Below, in pieces: positions 10,862 through 23,848 of a stretch of 64,000 nucleotides of DNA; within the stretch, counting starts at the first letter, position 1; every line of letters starts with the position of its first letter. A model generated the notes under the pieces. That model did not search any database and was not told where the DNA came from. It saw only the letters and a list, made by a program, of their open reading frames with translations. Both the position numbers and the translations under genes were made by a program. Source of the DNA: Auanema rhodensis (Eukaryota; Nematoda; Chromadorea; Rhabditida; Rhabditidae); assembly GCA_964057225.1 (NCBI GenBank), contig OZ059896.1:19092501-19156500 (forward strand), written 5' to 3'.

Positions 10862-12616
10862 AAATCTGATAACACAGATCGACCCAGCTTAAAAATCCGC
10901 ATCGAATGCACTATACTACATTGAGAAACGCTTAATACAAGAATTAGTTATGATCGTTTGAAAAATGATGCATTAGTGTATGTTGAGTTTCCATGTACAC
11001 TCAACATTGCTTCCAAAAACATTTTGACAAAAATTTTTTCGTAAAATTTCAAAATAATTTAGCAAAAAGTAGATGTTTTTAGATTCCTTTTTTCAAGGCA
11101 AAGACGATGGACAATGTTATTCAACGAAAAAATTAATTCTTCAGGGTGAAAATCGAGGATATAAGTGTGAACTTATATCAGTTGATGTCTCGGTGCACTT
11201 TTAAGCTAGCGCAAATCTGATAACACAGATCGACGCAGCTTAAAAATCCGCATCAAATGCACTATACTACATTGAGAAACGCTTAATACAAAAATTAGTT
11301 ATGATCGTTTGAAAAATGATGCATTAGTGTATGTTGAGTTTCCATGTACACTCAACATTGCTTCCAAAAACATTTTGACAAAAATTTTTTCGAAAAATTT
11401 CTAAATAATTTAGCAGAAAGTAGATGTTTTTAGATTCTTTTTTTCAAGGCAAAGACGATGGACAATGTTATTCAACGAAAAAATTAATTCTTCAGGGTGA
11501 AAATCGAGGATATAAGTGTGAACTTATATCAGTTGATATCTCGGTGCATTTTTAAGCTAGCGCAAATCTGATAACACAGATCGACGCAGCTTAAAAATCC
11601 GCATCGAATGCACTATACTACATTGAGAAACGCTTAATACAAAAATTAGTTATGATCGTTTGAAAAATGATGCATTAGTGTATGTTGAGTTTCCATGTAC
11701 ACTCAACATTGCTTCCAAAAACATTTTGACAAAAATTTTTTCGAAAAATTTCTAAATAATTTAGCAGAAAGTAGATGTTTTTAGATTCTTTTTTTCAAGG
11801 CAAAGACGATGGACAATGTTATTCAACGAAAAAATTAATTCTTCAGGGTGAAAATCGAGGATATAAGTGTGAACTTATATCAGTTGATATCTCGGTGCAT
11901 TTTTAAGCTAGCGCAAATCTGATAACACAGATCGACGCAGCTTAAAAATCCGCATCGAATGCACTATACTACATTGAGAAACGCTTAATACAAAAATTAG
12001 TTATGATCGTTTGAAAAATGATGCATTAGTGTATGTTGAGTTTCCATGTACACTCAACATTGCTTCCAAAAACATTTTGACAAAAATTTTTTCGAAAAAT
12101 TTCAAAATAATTTAGCAAAAAGTAGATGTTTTTAGATTCCTTTTTTCAAGGCAAAGACGATGGACAATGTTATTCAACGAAAAAATTAATTCGTCAGGGT
12201 GAAAATCGAGAATATAAGTGTGAACTTATATCAGTTGATATCTCGGTGCATTTTTAAGCTAGCGCAAATCTGATAACACAGATCGACGCAGCTTAAAAAT
12301 CCGCATCGAATGCACTATACTACATTGAGAAACGCTTAATACAAAAATTAGTTATGATCGTTTGAAAAATGATGCATTAGTGTATGTTGAGTTTCCATGT
12401 ACACTCAACATTGCTTCCAAAAACATTTTGACAAAAATTTTTTCGAAAAATTTCAAAATAATTTAGCAAAAAGTAGATGTTTTTAGATTCCTTTTTTCAA
12501 GGCAAAGACGATGGACATTGTTATTCAACGAAAAAATTAATTCTTCAGGGTGAAAATCGAGGATATAAGTGTGAACTTATATCAGTTGATATCTCGGTGC
12601 ATTTTTAAGCTAGCGC
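10862..12616 (+). repeat. Third start of the composite unit (5 monomers)
   Basis: The opening trio recurs at 10862, 11213 and 11564. Monomers with GAGAATATAAG (11915) and GGACATTG (12266) follow, matching the order in the units at 5949 and 8757. After 12617 the order breaks into a dimer duplication. Confidence 0.75.
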
Positions 12617-14020
12617 AAATCTGATAACACAGATCGACGCAGCTTAAAAATCCGCATCGAATGCACTATACTACATTGAGAAACGCTTAATACAAAAATT
12701 AGTTATGATCGTTTGAAAAATGATGCATTAGTGTATGTTGAGTTTCCATGTACACTCAACATTGCTTCCAAAAACATTTTCACAAAAATTTTTTCGAAAA
12801 ATTTCAAAATAATTTAGCAAAAAGTAGATGTTTTTAGATTCCATTTTACAAGGCAAAGACGATGGACAATGTTATTCAACGAAAAAATTGATTCTTCAGG
12901 GTGAAAATCGAGGATATAAGTGTGAACTTGTATAAGTTGATATCTCGGTGCATTTTTAAGCTAGCGCAAATATGATAACACAGATCGACGCAGCTTAAAA
13001 ATCCGCATCGAATGCACTATACTACATTGAGAAACGCTTAATACAAAAATTAGTTATGATCGTTTGAAAAATGATGCATTAGTGTATGTTGAGTTTCCAT
13101 GTACACTCAACATTGCTTCCAAAAACATTTTGACAAAAATTTTTTCGAAAAATTTCAAAATAATTTAGCAAAAAGTAGATGTTTTTAGATTCCTTTTTTC
13201 AAGGCAAAGACGATGGACAATGTTATTCAACGAAAAAATTAATTCTTCAGGGTGAAAATCGAGAATATAAGTGTGAACTTATATCAGTTGATATCTCGGT
13301 GCATTTTTAAGCTAGCGCAAATCTGATAACACAGATCGACGCAGCTTAAAAATCCGCATCGAATGCACTATACTACATTGAGAAACGCTTAATACAAAAA
13401 TTAGTTATGATCGTTTGAAAAATGATGCATTAGTGTATGTTGAGTTTCCATGTACACTCAACATTGCTTCCAAAAACATTTTCACAAAAATTTTTTCGAA
13501 AAATTTCAAAATAATTTAGCAAAAAGTAGATGTTTTTAGATTCCATTTTTCAAGGCAAAGACGATGGACAATGTTATTCAACGAAAAAATTGATTCTTCA
13601 GGGTGAAAATCGAGGATATAAGTGTGAACTTGTATAAGTTGATATCTCGGTGCATTTTTAAGCTAGCGCAAATATGATAACACAGATCGACGCAGCTTAA
13701 AAATCCGCATCGAATGCACTATACTACATTGAGAAACGCTTAATACAAAAATTAGTTATGATCGTTTGAAAAATGATGCATTAGTGTATGTTGAGTTTCC
13801 ATGTACACTCAACATTGCTTCCAAAAACATTTTGACAAAAATTTTTTCGAAAAATTTCAAAATAATTTAGCAAAAAGTAGATGTTTTTAGATACCTTTTT
13901 TCAAGGCAAAGACGATGGACAATGTTATTCAACGAAAAAATTAATTCTTCAGGGTGAAAATCGAGAATATAAGTGTGAACTTATATCAGTTGATATCTCG
14001 GTGCATTTTTAAGCTAGCGC
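12617..14020 (+). repeat. Tandem dimer duplication (2 x 702 bp)
   Basis: The monomers at 12617 and 13319 share CATTTTCAC, ATTGATTC and CTTGTATAAG. Those at 12968 and 13670 share AAATATGATAAC and GAGAATATAAG. Each copy has private point changes (for example CATTTTACAAGG at 12842 and GATACC at 13891), so the duplication has had time to diverge slightly. Confidence 0.82.
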
Positions 14021-17000
14021 AAATCTGATAACACAGATCGACGCAGCTTAAAAATCCGCATCGAATGCACTATACTACATTGAGAAACGCTTAATACAAA
14101 AATTAGTTATGATCGTTTGAAAAATGATGCATTAGTGTATGTTGAGTTTCCATGTACACTCAACATTGCTTCCAAAAACATTTTGACAAAAATTTTTTCG
14201 AAAAATTTCAAAATAATTTAGCAAAAAGTAGATGTTTTCAGATTCCTTATTTCAAGGCAAAGACGATGGACATTGTTATTCAACGAAAAAATTAATTCTT
14301 CAGGGTGAAAATCGAGGATATAAGTGTGAACTTATATCAGTTGATATCTCGGTGCATTTTTAAGCTAGCGCAAATCTGATAACACAGATCGACGCAGCTT
14401 AAAAATCCGCATCGAATGCACTATACTACATTGAGAAACGCTTAATACAAAAATTAGTTATGATCGTTTGAAAAATGATGCATTAGTGTATGTTGAGTTT
14501 CCATGTACACTTAACATTGCTTCCAAAAACATTTTGACAAAAATTTTTTCGAAAAATTTCAAAATAATTTAGCAAAAAGTAGATGTTTTTAGATTCCTTT
14601 TTTCAAGGCAAAGACGATGGACAATGTTATTCAACGAAAAAATTAATTCTTCAGGGTGAAAATCGAGGATATAAGTGTGAACTTATATCAGTTGATATCT
14701 CGGTGCATTTTTAAGCTAGCGCAAATCTCATAACACAGATCGACGCAGCTTAACAATCCGCATCGAATGCACTATACTACATTGAAAAACGCTTAATACA
14801 AGAATTAGTTATGATCGTTTGAAAAATGATGCATTAGTGTATGTTGAGTTTCCATGTACACTCAACATTGCTTCCAAAAACATTTTGACAAAAATTTTTT
14901 CGAAAAATTTCAAAATAATTTAGCAAAAAGTAGATGTTTTTAGATTCCTTTTTTCAAGGCAAAGACGATGGACAATGTTATTCAACGAAAAAATTAATTC
15001 TTCAGGGTGAAAATCGAGGATATAAGTGTGAACTTATATCAGTTGATATATCGGTGCATTTTTAAGCTAGCGCAAATCTGATAACACAGATCGACGCAGC
15101 TTAAAAATCCGCATCGAATGCACTATACTACATTGAAAAACGCTTAATACAAGAATTAGTTATGATCGTTTGAAAAATGATGCATTAGTGTATGTTGAGT
15201 TTCCATGTACACTCAACATTGCTTCCAAAAACATTTTGACAAAAATTTTTTCGAAAAATTTCAAAATAATTTAGCAAAAAGTAGATGTTTTTAGATTCCT
15301 TTTTTCAAGGCAAAGACGATGGACAATGTTATTCAACGAAAAAATTAATTCTTCAGGGTGAAAATCGAGGATATAAGTGTGAACTTATATCAGTTGATAT
15401 ATCGGTGCATTTTTAAGCTAGCGCAAATCTGATAACACAGATCGACGCAGCTTAAAAATCCGCATCGAATGCACTATACTACATTGAGAAACGCTTAATA
15501 CAAAAATTAGTTATGATCGTTTGAAAAATGATGCATTAGTGTATGTTGAGTTTCCATGTACACTCAACATTGCTTCCAAAAACATTTTGACAAAAATTTT
15601 TTCGAAAAATTTCAAAATAATTTAGCAAAAAGTAGATGTTTTTAGATTCCTTTTTTCAAGGCAAAGACGATGGACAATGTTATTCAACGAAAAAATTAAT
15701 TCTTCAGGGTGAAAATCGAGGATATAAGTGTGAACTTATATCAGTTGATATATCGGTGCATTTTTAAGCTAGCGCAAATCTGATAACACAGATCGACGCA
15801 GCTTAAAAATCCGCATCGAATGCACTATACTACATTGAGAAACGCTTAATACAAAAATTAGTTATGATCGTTTGAAAAATGATGCATTAGTGTATGTTGA
15901 GTTTCCATGTACACTCAACATTGCTTCCAAAAACATTTTGACAAAAATTTTTTCGAAAAATTTCTAAATAATTTAGCAGAAAGTAGATGTTTTTAGATTC
16001 TTTTTTTCAAGGCAAAGACGATGGACAATGTTATTCAACGAAAAAATTAATTCTTCAGGGTGAAAATCGAGGATATAAGTGTGAACTTATATCAGTTGAT
16101 ATCTCGGTGCATTTTTAAGCTAGCGCAAATCTGATAACACAGATCGACGCAGCTTAAAAATCCGCATCGAATGCACTATACTACATTGAGAAACGCTTAA
16201 TACAAAAATTAGTTATGATCGTTTGAAAAATGATGCATTAGTGTATGTTGAGTTTCCATGTACACTCAACATTGCTTCCAAAAACATTTTCACAAAAATT
16301 TTTTCGAAAAATTTCAAAATAATTTAGCAAAAAGTAGATGTTTTTAGATTCCATTTTTCAAGGCAAAGACGATGGACAATGTTATTCAACGAAAAAATTA
16401 ATTCTTCAGGGTGAAAATCGAGGATATAAGTGTGAACTTGTATAAGTTGATATCTCGGTGCAATTTTAAGCTAGCGCAAATCTGATAACACAGATCGACG
16501 CAGCTTAAAAATCCGCATCGAATGCACTATACTACATTGAGAAACGCTTAATACAAAAATTAGTTATGATCGTTTGAAAAATGATGCATTAGTGTATGTT
16601 GAGTTTCCATGTACACTCAACATTGCTTCCAAAAACATTTTGACAAAAATTTTTTCGAAAAATTTCAAAATAATTTAGCAAAAAGTAGATGTTTTTAGAT
16701 TCCTTTTTTCAAGGCAAAGACGATGGACAATGTTATTCAACGAAAAAATTAATTCTTCAGGGTGAAAATCGAGAATATAAGTGTGAACTTATATCAGTTG
16801 ATATCTCGGTGCATTTTTAAGCTAGCGCAAATCTGATAACACAGATCGACGCAGCTTAAAAATCCGCATCGAATGCACTATACTACATTGAGAAACGCTT
16901 AATACAAAAATTAGTTATGATCGTTTGAAAAATGATGCATTAGTGTATGTTGAGTTTCCATGTACACTCAACATAGCTTCCAAAAACATTTTGACAAAAA

Positions 17001-20000
17001 TTTTTTCGAAAAATTTCAAAATAATTTAGCAAAAAGTAGATGTTTTTAGATTCCTTTTTTCAAGGCAAAGACGATGGACATTGTTATTCAACGAAAAAAT
17101 TAATTCTTCAGGGTGAAAATCGAGGATATAAGTGTGAACTTATATCAGTTGATATCTCGATGCATTTTTAAGCTAGCGCAAATCAGATAACACAGATCGA
17201 CGCAGCTTAAAAATCCGCATCGAATGCACTATACTACATTGAGAAACGCTTAATACAAAAATTAGTTATGATCGTTTGAAAAATGATGCATTAGTGTATG
17301 TTGAGTTTCCATGTACACTCAACATAGCTTCCAAAAACATTTTGACAAAAATTTTTTCGAAAAATTTCAAAATAATTTAGCAAAAAGTAGATGTTTTTAG
17401 ATTCCTTTTTTCAAGGCAAAGACGATGGACATTGTTATTCAACGAAAAAATTAATTCTTCAGGGTGAAAATCGAGGATATAAGTGTGAACTTATATCAGT
17501 TGATATCTCGGTGCATTTTTAAGCTAGCGCAAATCTGATAACACAGATCGACGCAGCTTAAAAATCCGCATCGAATGCACTATACTACATTGAGAAACGC
17601 TTAATACAAAAATTAGTTATGATCGTTTGAAAAATGATGCATTAGTGTATGTTGAGTTTCCATGTACACTCAACATTGCTTCCAAAAACATTTTCACAAA
17701 AATTTTTTCGAAAAATTTCAAAATAATTTAGCAAAAAGTAGATGTTTTTAGATTCCATTTTTCAAGGCAAAGACGATGGACAATGTTATTCAACGAAAAA
17801 ATTAATTCTTCAGGGTGAAAATCGAGGATATAAGTGTGAACTTATATCAGTTGATATCTCGGTGCATTTTTAAGCTAGCGCAAATCTGATAACACAGATC
17901 GACGCAGCTTAAAAATCCGCATCGAATGCACTATACTACATTGAGAAACGCTTAATACAAAAATTAGTTATGATCGTTTGAAAAATGATGCATTAGTGTA
18001 TGTTGAGTTTCCATGTACACTCAACATAGCTTCCAAAAACATTTTGACAAAAATTTTTTCGAAAAATTTCAAAATAATTTAGCAAAAAGTAGATGTTTTT
18101 AGATTCCTTTTTTCAAGGCAAAGACGATGGACATTGTTATTCAACGAAAAAATTAATTCTTCAGGGTGAAAATCGAGGATATAAGTGTGAACTTATATCA
18201 GTTGATATCTCGGTGCATTTTTAAGCTAGCGCAAATCTGATAACACAGATCGACGCAGCTTAAAAATCCGCATCGAATGCACTATACTACATTGAGAAAC
18301 GCTTAATACAAAAATTAGTTATGATCGTTTGAAAAATGATGCATTAGTGTATGTTGAGTTTCCATGTACACTCAACATTGCTTCCAAAAACATTTTCACA
18401 AAAATTTTTTCGAAAAATTTCAAAATAATTTAGCAAAAAGTAGATGTTTTTAGATTCCATTTTTCAAGGCAAAGACGATGGACAATGTTATTCAACGAAA
18501 AAATTAATTCTTTAGGGTGAAAATCGAGGATATAAGTGTGAACTTGTATAAGTTGATATCTCGGTGCATTTTTAAGCTAGCGCAAATCTGATAACACAGA
18601 TCGACGCAGCTTAAAAATCCGCATCGAATGCACTATACTACATTGAGAAACGCTTAATACAAAAATTAGTTATGATCGTTTGAAAAATGATGCATTAGTG
18701 TATGTTGAGTTTCCATGTACACTCAACATTGCTTCCAAAAACATTTTGACAAAAATTTTTTCGAAAAATTTCAAAATAATTTAGCAAAAAGTAGATGTTT
18801 TTAGATTCCTTTTTTCAAGGCAAAGACGATGGACATTGTTATTCAACGAAAAAATTAATTCTTCAGGGTGAAAATCGAGGATATAAGTGTGAACTTATAT
18901 CAGTTGATATCTCGGTGCATTTTTAAGCTAGCGCAAATCTGATAACACAGATCGACGCAGCTTAAAAATCCGCATCGAATGCACTATACTACATTGAGAA
19001 ACGCTTAATACAAAAATTAGTTATGATCGTTTGAAAAATGATGCATTAGTGTATGTTGAGTTTCCATGTACACTCAACATTGCTTCCAAAAACATTTTCA
19101 CAAAAATTTTTTCGAAAAATTTCAAAATAATTTAGCAAAAAGTAGATGTTTTTAGATTCCATTTTTCAAGGCAAAGACGATGGACAATGTTATTCAACGA
19201 AAAAATTAATTCTTTAGGGTGAAAATCGAGGATATAAGTGTGAACTTGTATAAGTTGATATCTCGGTGCATTTTTAAGCTAGCGCAAATCTGATAACACA
19301 GATCGACGCAGCTTAAAAATCCGCATCGAATGCACTATACTACATTGAGAAACGCTTAATACAAAAATTAGTTATGATCGTTTGAAAAATGATGCATTAG
19401 TGTATGTTGAGTTTCCATGTACACTCAACATTGCTTCCAAAAACATTTTCACAAAAATTTTTTCGAAAAATTTCAAAATAATTTAGCAAAAAGTAGATGT
19501 TTTTAGATTCCATTTTTCAAGGCAAAGACGATGGACAATGTTATTCAACGAAAAAATTAATTCTTTAGGGTGAAAATCGAGGATATAAGTGTGAACTTGT
19601 ATAAGTTGATATCTCGGTGCATTTTTAAGCTAGCGCAAATCTGATAACACAGATCGACGCAGCTTAAAAATCCGCATCGAATGCACTATACTACATTGAG
19701 AAACGCTTAATACAAAAATTAGTTATGATCGTTTGAAAAATGATGCATTAGTGTATGTTGAGTTTCCATGTACACTCAACATTGCTTCCAAAAACATTTT
19801 GACAAAAATTTTTTCGAAAAATTTCAAAATAATTTAGCAAAAAGTAGATGTTTTTAGATTCCTTTTTTCAAGGCAAAGACGATGGACATTGTTATTCAAC
19901 GAAAAAATTAATTCTTCAGGGTGAAAATCGAGGATATAAGTGTGAACTTATATCAGTTGATATCTCGGTGCATTTTTAAGCTAGCGCAAATCTGATAACA

Positions 20001-20689
20001 CAGATCGACGCAGCTTAAAAATCCGCATCGAATGCACTATACTACATTGAGAAACGCTTAATACAAAAATTAGTTATGATCGTTTGAAAAATGATGCATT
20101 AGTGTATGTTGAGTTTCCATGTACACTCAACATAGCTTCCAAAAACATTTTGACAAAAATTTTTTCGAAAAATTTCAAAATAATTTAGCAAAAAGTAGAT
20201 GTTTTTAGATTCCTTTTTTCAAGGCAAAGACGATGGACATTGTTATTCAACGAAAAAATTAATTCTTCAGGGTGAAAATCGAGGATATAAGTGTGAACTT
20301 GTATAAGTTGATATCTCGGTGCATTTTTAAGCTAGCGCAAATCTGATAACACAGATCGACGCAGCTTAAAAATCCGCATCGAATGCACTATACTACATTG
20401 AGAAACGCTTAATACAAAAATTAGTTATGATCGTTTGAAAAATGATGCATTAGTGTATGTTGAGTTTCCATGTACACTCAACATTGCTTCCAAAAACATT
20501 TTCACAAAAATTTTTTCGAAAAATTTCAAAATAATTTAGCAAAAAGTAGATGTTTTTAGATTCCATTTTTCAAGGCAAAGACGATGGACAATGTTATTCA
20601 ACGAAAAAATTAATTCTTTAGGGTGAAAATCGAGGATATAAGTGTGAACTTGTATAAGTTGATATCTCGGTGCATTTTTAAGCTAGCGC
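14021..20689 (+). repeat. Mixed subtypes, 14.0-20.7 kb
   Basis: This stretch holds 19 full-length monomers. The pair at 14723 and 15074 shares CATTGAAAAACGC and ACAAGAATT and looks like a single-monomer duplication. From 16127 the CATTTTCAC / TTCCATTTTTC / CTTGTATAAG subtype is interspersed with the GGACATTG subtype and with copies carrying CATAGC (first at 16829). The monomer at 19988 is a hybrid: CATAGC and GGACATTG in front, CTTGTATAAG at the end. No unit length dominates. Confidence 0.72.
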
Positions 20690-23600
20690 AAATCTGATAA
20701 CACAGATCGACGCAGCTTAAAAATCCGCATCGAATGCACTATACTACATTGAGAAACGCTTAATACAAAAATTAGTTATGATCGTTTGAAAAATGATGCA
20801 TTAGTGTATGTTGAGTTTCCATGTACACTCAACATTGCTTCCAAAAACATTTTGACAAAAATTTTTTCGAAAAATTTCAAAATAATTTAGCAAAAAGTAG
20901 ATGTTTTTAGATTCCTTTTTTCAAGGCAAAGACGATGGACATTGTTATTCAACGAAAAAATTAATTCTTCAGGGTGAAAATCGAGGATATAAGTGTGAAC
21001 TTATATCAGTTGATATCTCGGTGCATTTTTAAGCTAGCGCAAATCTGATAACACAGATCGACGCAGCTTAAAAATCCGCATCGAATGCACTATACTACAT
21101 TGAGAAACGCTTAATACAAAAATTAGTTATGATCGTTTGAAAAATGATGCATTAGTGTATGTTGAGTTTCCATGTACACTCAACATTGCTTCCAAAAACA
21201 TTTTCACAAAAATTTTTTCGAAAAATTTCAAAATAATTTAGCAAAAAGTAGATGTTTTTAGATTCCTTTTTTCAAGGCAAAGACGATGGACATTGTTATT
21301 CAACGAAAAAATTAATTCTTCAGGGTGAAAATCGAGGATATAAGTGTGAACTTATATCAGTTGATATCTCGGTGCATTTTTAAGCTAGCGCAAATCTGAT
21401 AACACAGATCGACGCAGCTTAAAAATCCGCATCGAATGCACTATACTACATTGAGAAACGCTTAATACAAAAATTAGTTATGATCGTTTGAAAAATGATG
21501 CATTAGTGTATGTTGAGTTTCCATGTACACTCAACATAGCTTCCAAAAACATTTTGACAAAAATTTTTTCGAAAAATTTCAAAATAATTTAGCAAAAAGT
21601 AGATGTTTTTAGATTCCTTTTTTCAAGGCAAAGACGATGGACATTGTTATTCAACGAAAAAATTAATTCTTCAGGGTGAAAATCGAGGATATAAGTGTGA
21701 ACTTATATCAGTTGATATCTCGGTGCATTTTTAAGCTAGCGCAAATCTGATAACACAGATCGACGCAGCTTAAAAATCCGCATCGAATGCACTATACTAC
21801 ATTGAGAAACGCTTAATACAAAAATTAGTTATGATCGTTTGAAAAATGATGCATTAGTGTATGTTGAGTTTCCATGTACACTCAACATTGCTTCCAAAAA
21901 CATTTTCACAAAAATTTTTTCGAAAAATTTCAAAATAATTTAGCAAAAAGTAGATGTTTTTAGATTCCATTTTTCAAGGCAAAGACGATGGACAATGTTA
22001 TTCAACGAAAAAATTAATTCTTTAGGGTGAAAATCGAGGATATAAGTGTGAACTTGTATAAGTTGATATCTCGGTGCATTTTTAAGCTAGCGCAAATCTG
22101 ATAACACAGATCGACGCAGCTTAAAAATCCGCATCGAATGCACTATACTACATTGAGAAACGCTTAATACAAAAATTAGTTATGATCGTTTGAAAAATGA
22201 TGCATTAGTGTATGTTGAGTTTCCATGTACACTCAACATTGCTTCCAAAAACATTTTGACAAAAATTTTTTCGAAAAATTTCAAAATAATTTAGCAAAAA
22301 GTAGATGTTTTTAGATTCCTTTTTTCAAGGCAAAGACGATGGACATTGTTATTCAACGAAAAAATTAATTCTTCAGGGTGAAAATCGAGGATATAAGTGT
22401 GAACTTATATCAGTTGATATCTCGGTGCATTTTTAAGCTAGCGCAAATCTGATAACACAGATCGACGCAGCTTAAAAATCCGCATCGAATGCACTATACT
22501 ACATTGAGAAACGCTTAATACAAAAATTAGTTATGATCGTTTGAAAAATGATGCATTAGTGTATGTTGAGTTTCCATGTACACTCAACATTGCTTCCAAA
22601 AACATTTTCACAAAAATTTTTTCGAAAAATTTCAAAATAATTTAGCAAAAAGTAGATGTTTTTAGATTCCATTTTTCAAGGCAAAGACGATGGACAATGT
22701 TATTCAACGAAAAAATTAATTCTTTAGGGTGAAAATCGAGGATATAAGTGTGAACTTGTATAAGTTGATATCTCGGTGCATTTTTAAGCTAGCGCAAATC
22801 TGATAACACAGATCGACGCAGCTTAAAAATCCGCATCGAATGCACTATACTACATTGAGAAACGCTTAATACAAAAATTAGTTATGATCGTTTGAAAAAT
22901 GATGCATTAGTGTATGTTGAGTTTCCATGTACACTCAACATTGCTTCCAAAAACATTTTGACAAAAATTTTTTCGAAAAATTTCAAAATAATTTAGCAAA
23001 AAGTAGATGTTTTTAGATTCCTTTTTTCAAGGCAAAGACGATGGACAATGTTATTCAACGAAAAAATTAATTCTTCAGGGTGAAAATCGAGGATATAAGT
23101 GTGAACTTATATCAGTTGATGTCTCGGTGCACTTTTAAGCTAGCGCAAATCTGATAACACAGATCGACGCAGCTTAAAAATCCGCATCAAATGCACTATA
23201 CTACATTGAGAAACGCTTAATACAAAAATTAGTTATGATCGTTTGAAAAATGATGCATTAGTGTATGTTGAGTTTCCATGTACACTCAACATTGCTTCCA
23301 AAAACATTTTGACAAAAATTTTTTCGAAAAATTTCTAAATAATTTAGCAGAAAGTAGATGTTTTTAGATTCTTTCTTTCAAGGCAAAGACGATGGACAAT
23401 GTTATTCAACGAAAAAATTAATTCTTCAGGGTGAAAATCGAGGATATAAGTGTGAACTTATATCAGTTGATATCTCGGTGCATTTTTAAGCTAGCGCAAA
23501 TCTGATAACACAGATCGACGCAGCTTAAAAATCCGCATCGAATGCACTATACTACATTGAGAAACGCTTAATACAAAAATTAGTTATGATCGTTTGAAAA

Positions 23601-23848
23601 ATGATGCATTAGTGTATGTTGAGTTTCCATGTACACTCAACATAGCTTCCAAAAACATTTTGACAAAAATTTTTTCGAAAAATTTCAAAATAATTTAGCA
23701 AAAAGTAGATGTTTTTAGATTCCATTTTTCAAGGCAAAGACGATGGACAATGTTATTCAACGAAAAAATTAATTCTTTAGGGTGAAAATCGAGGATATAA
23801 GTGTGAACTTGTATAAGTTGATATCTCGGTGCATTTTTAAGCTAGCGC
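20690..23848 (+). repeat. Higher-order unit of 9 monomers (3159 bp), copy 1
   Basis: The subtype order is: GGACATTG; hybrid with CATTTTCAC then GGACATTG; CATAGC; CATTTTCAC; GGACATTG; CATTTTCAC; GATGTCTCGGTGCAC; GCATCAAATG with CTTTCTTTC; hybrid CATAGC then TTCCATTTTTC. All nine types recur in the same order 3159 bp downstream, with no indel. Confidence 0.87.
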
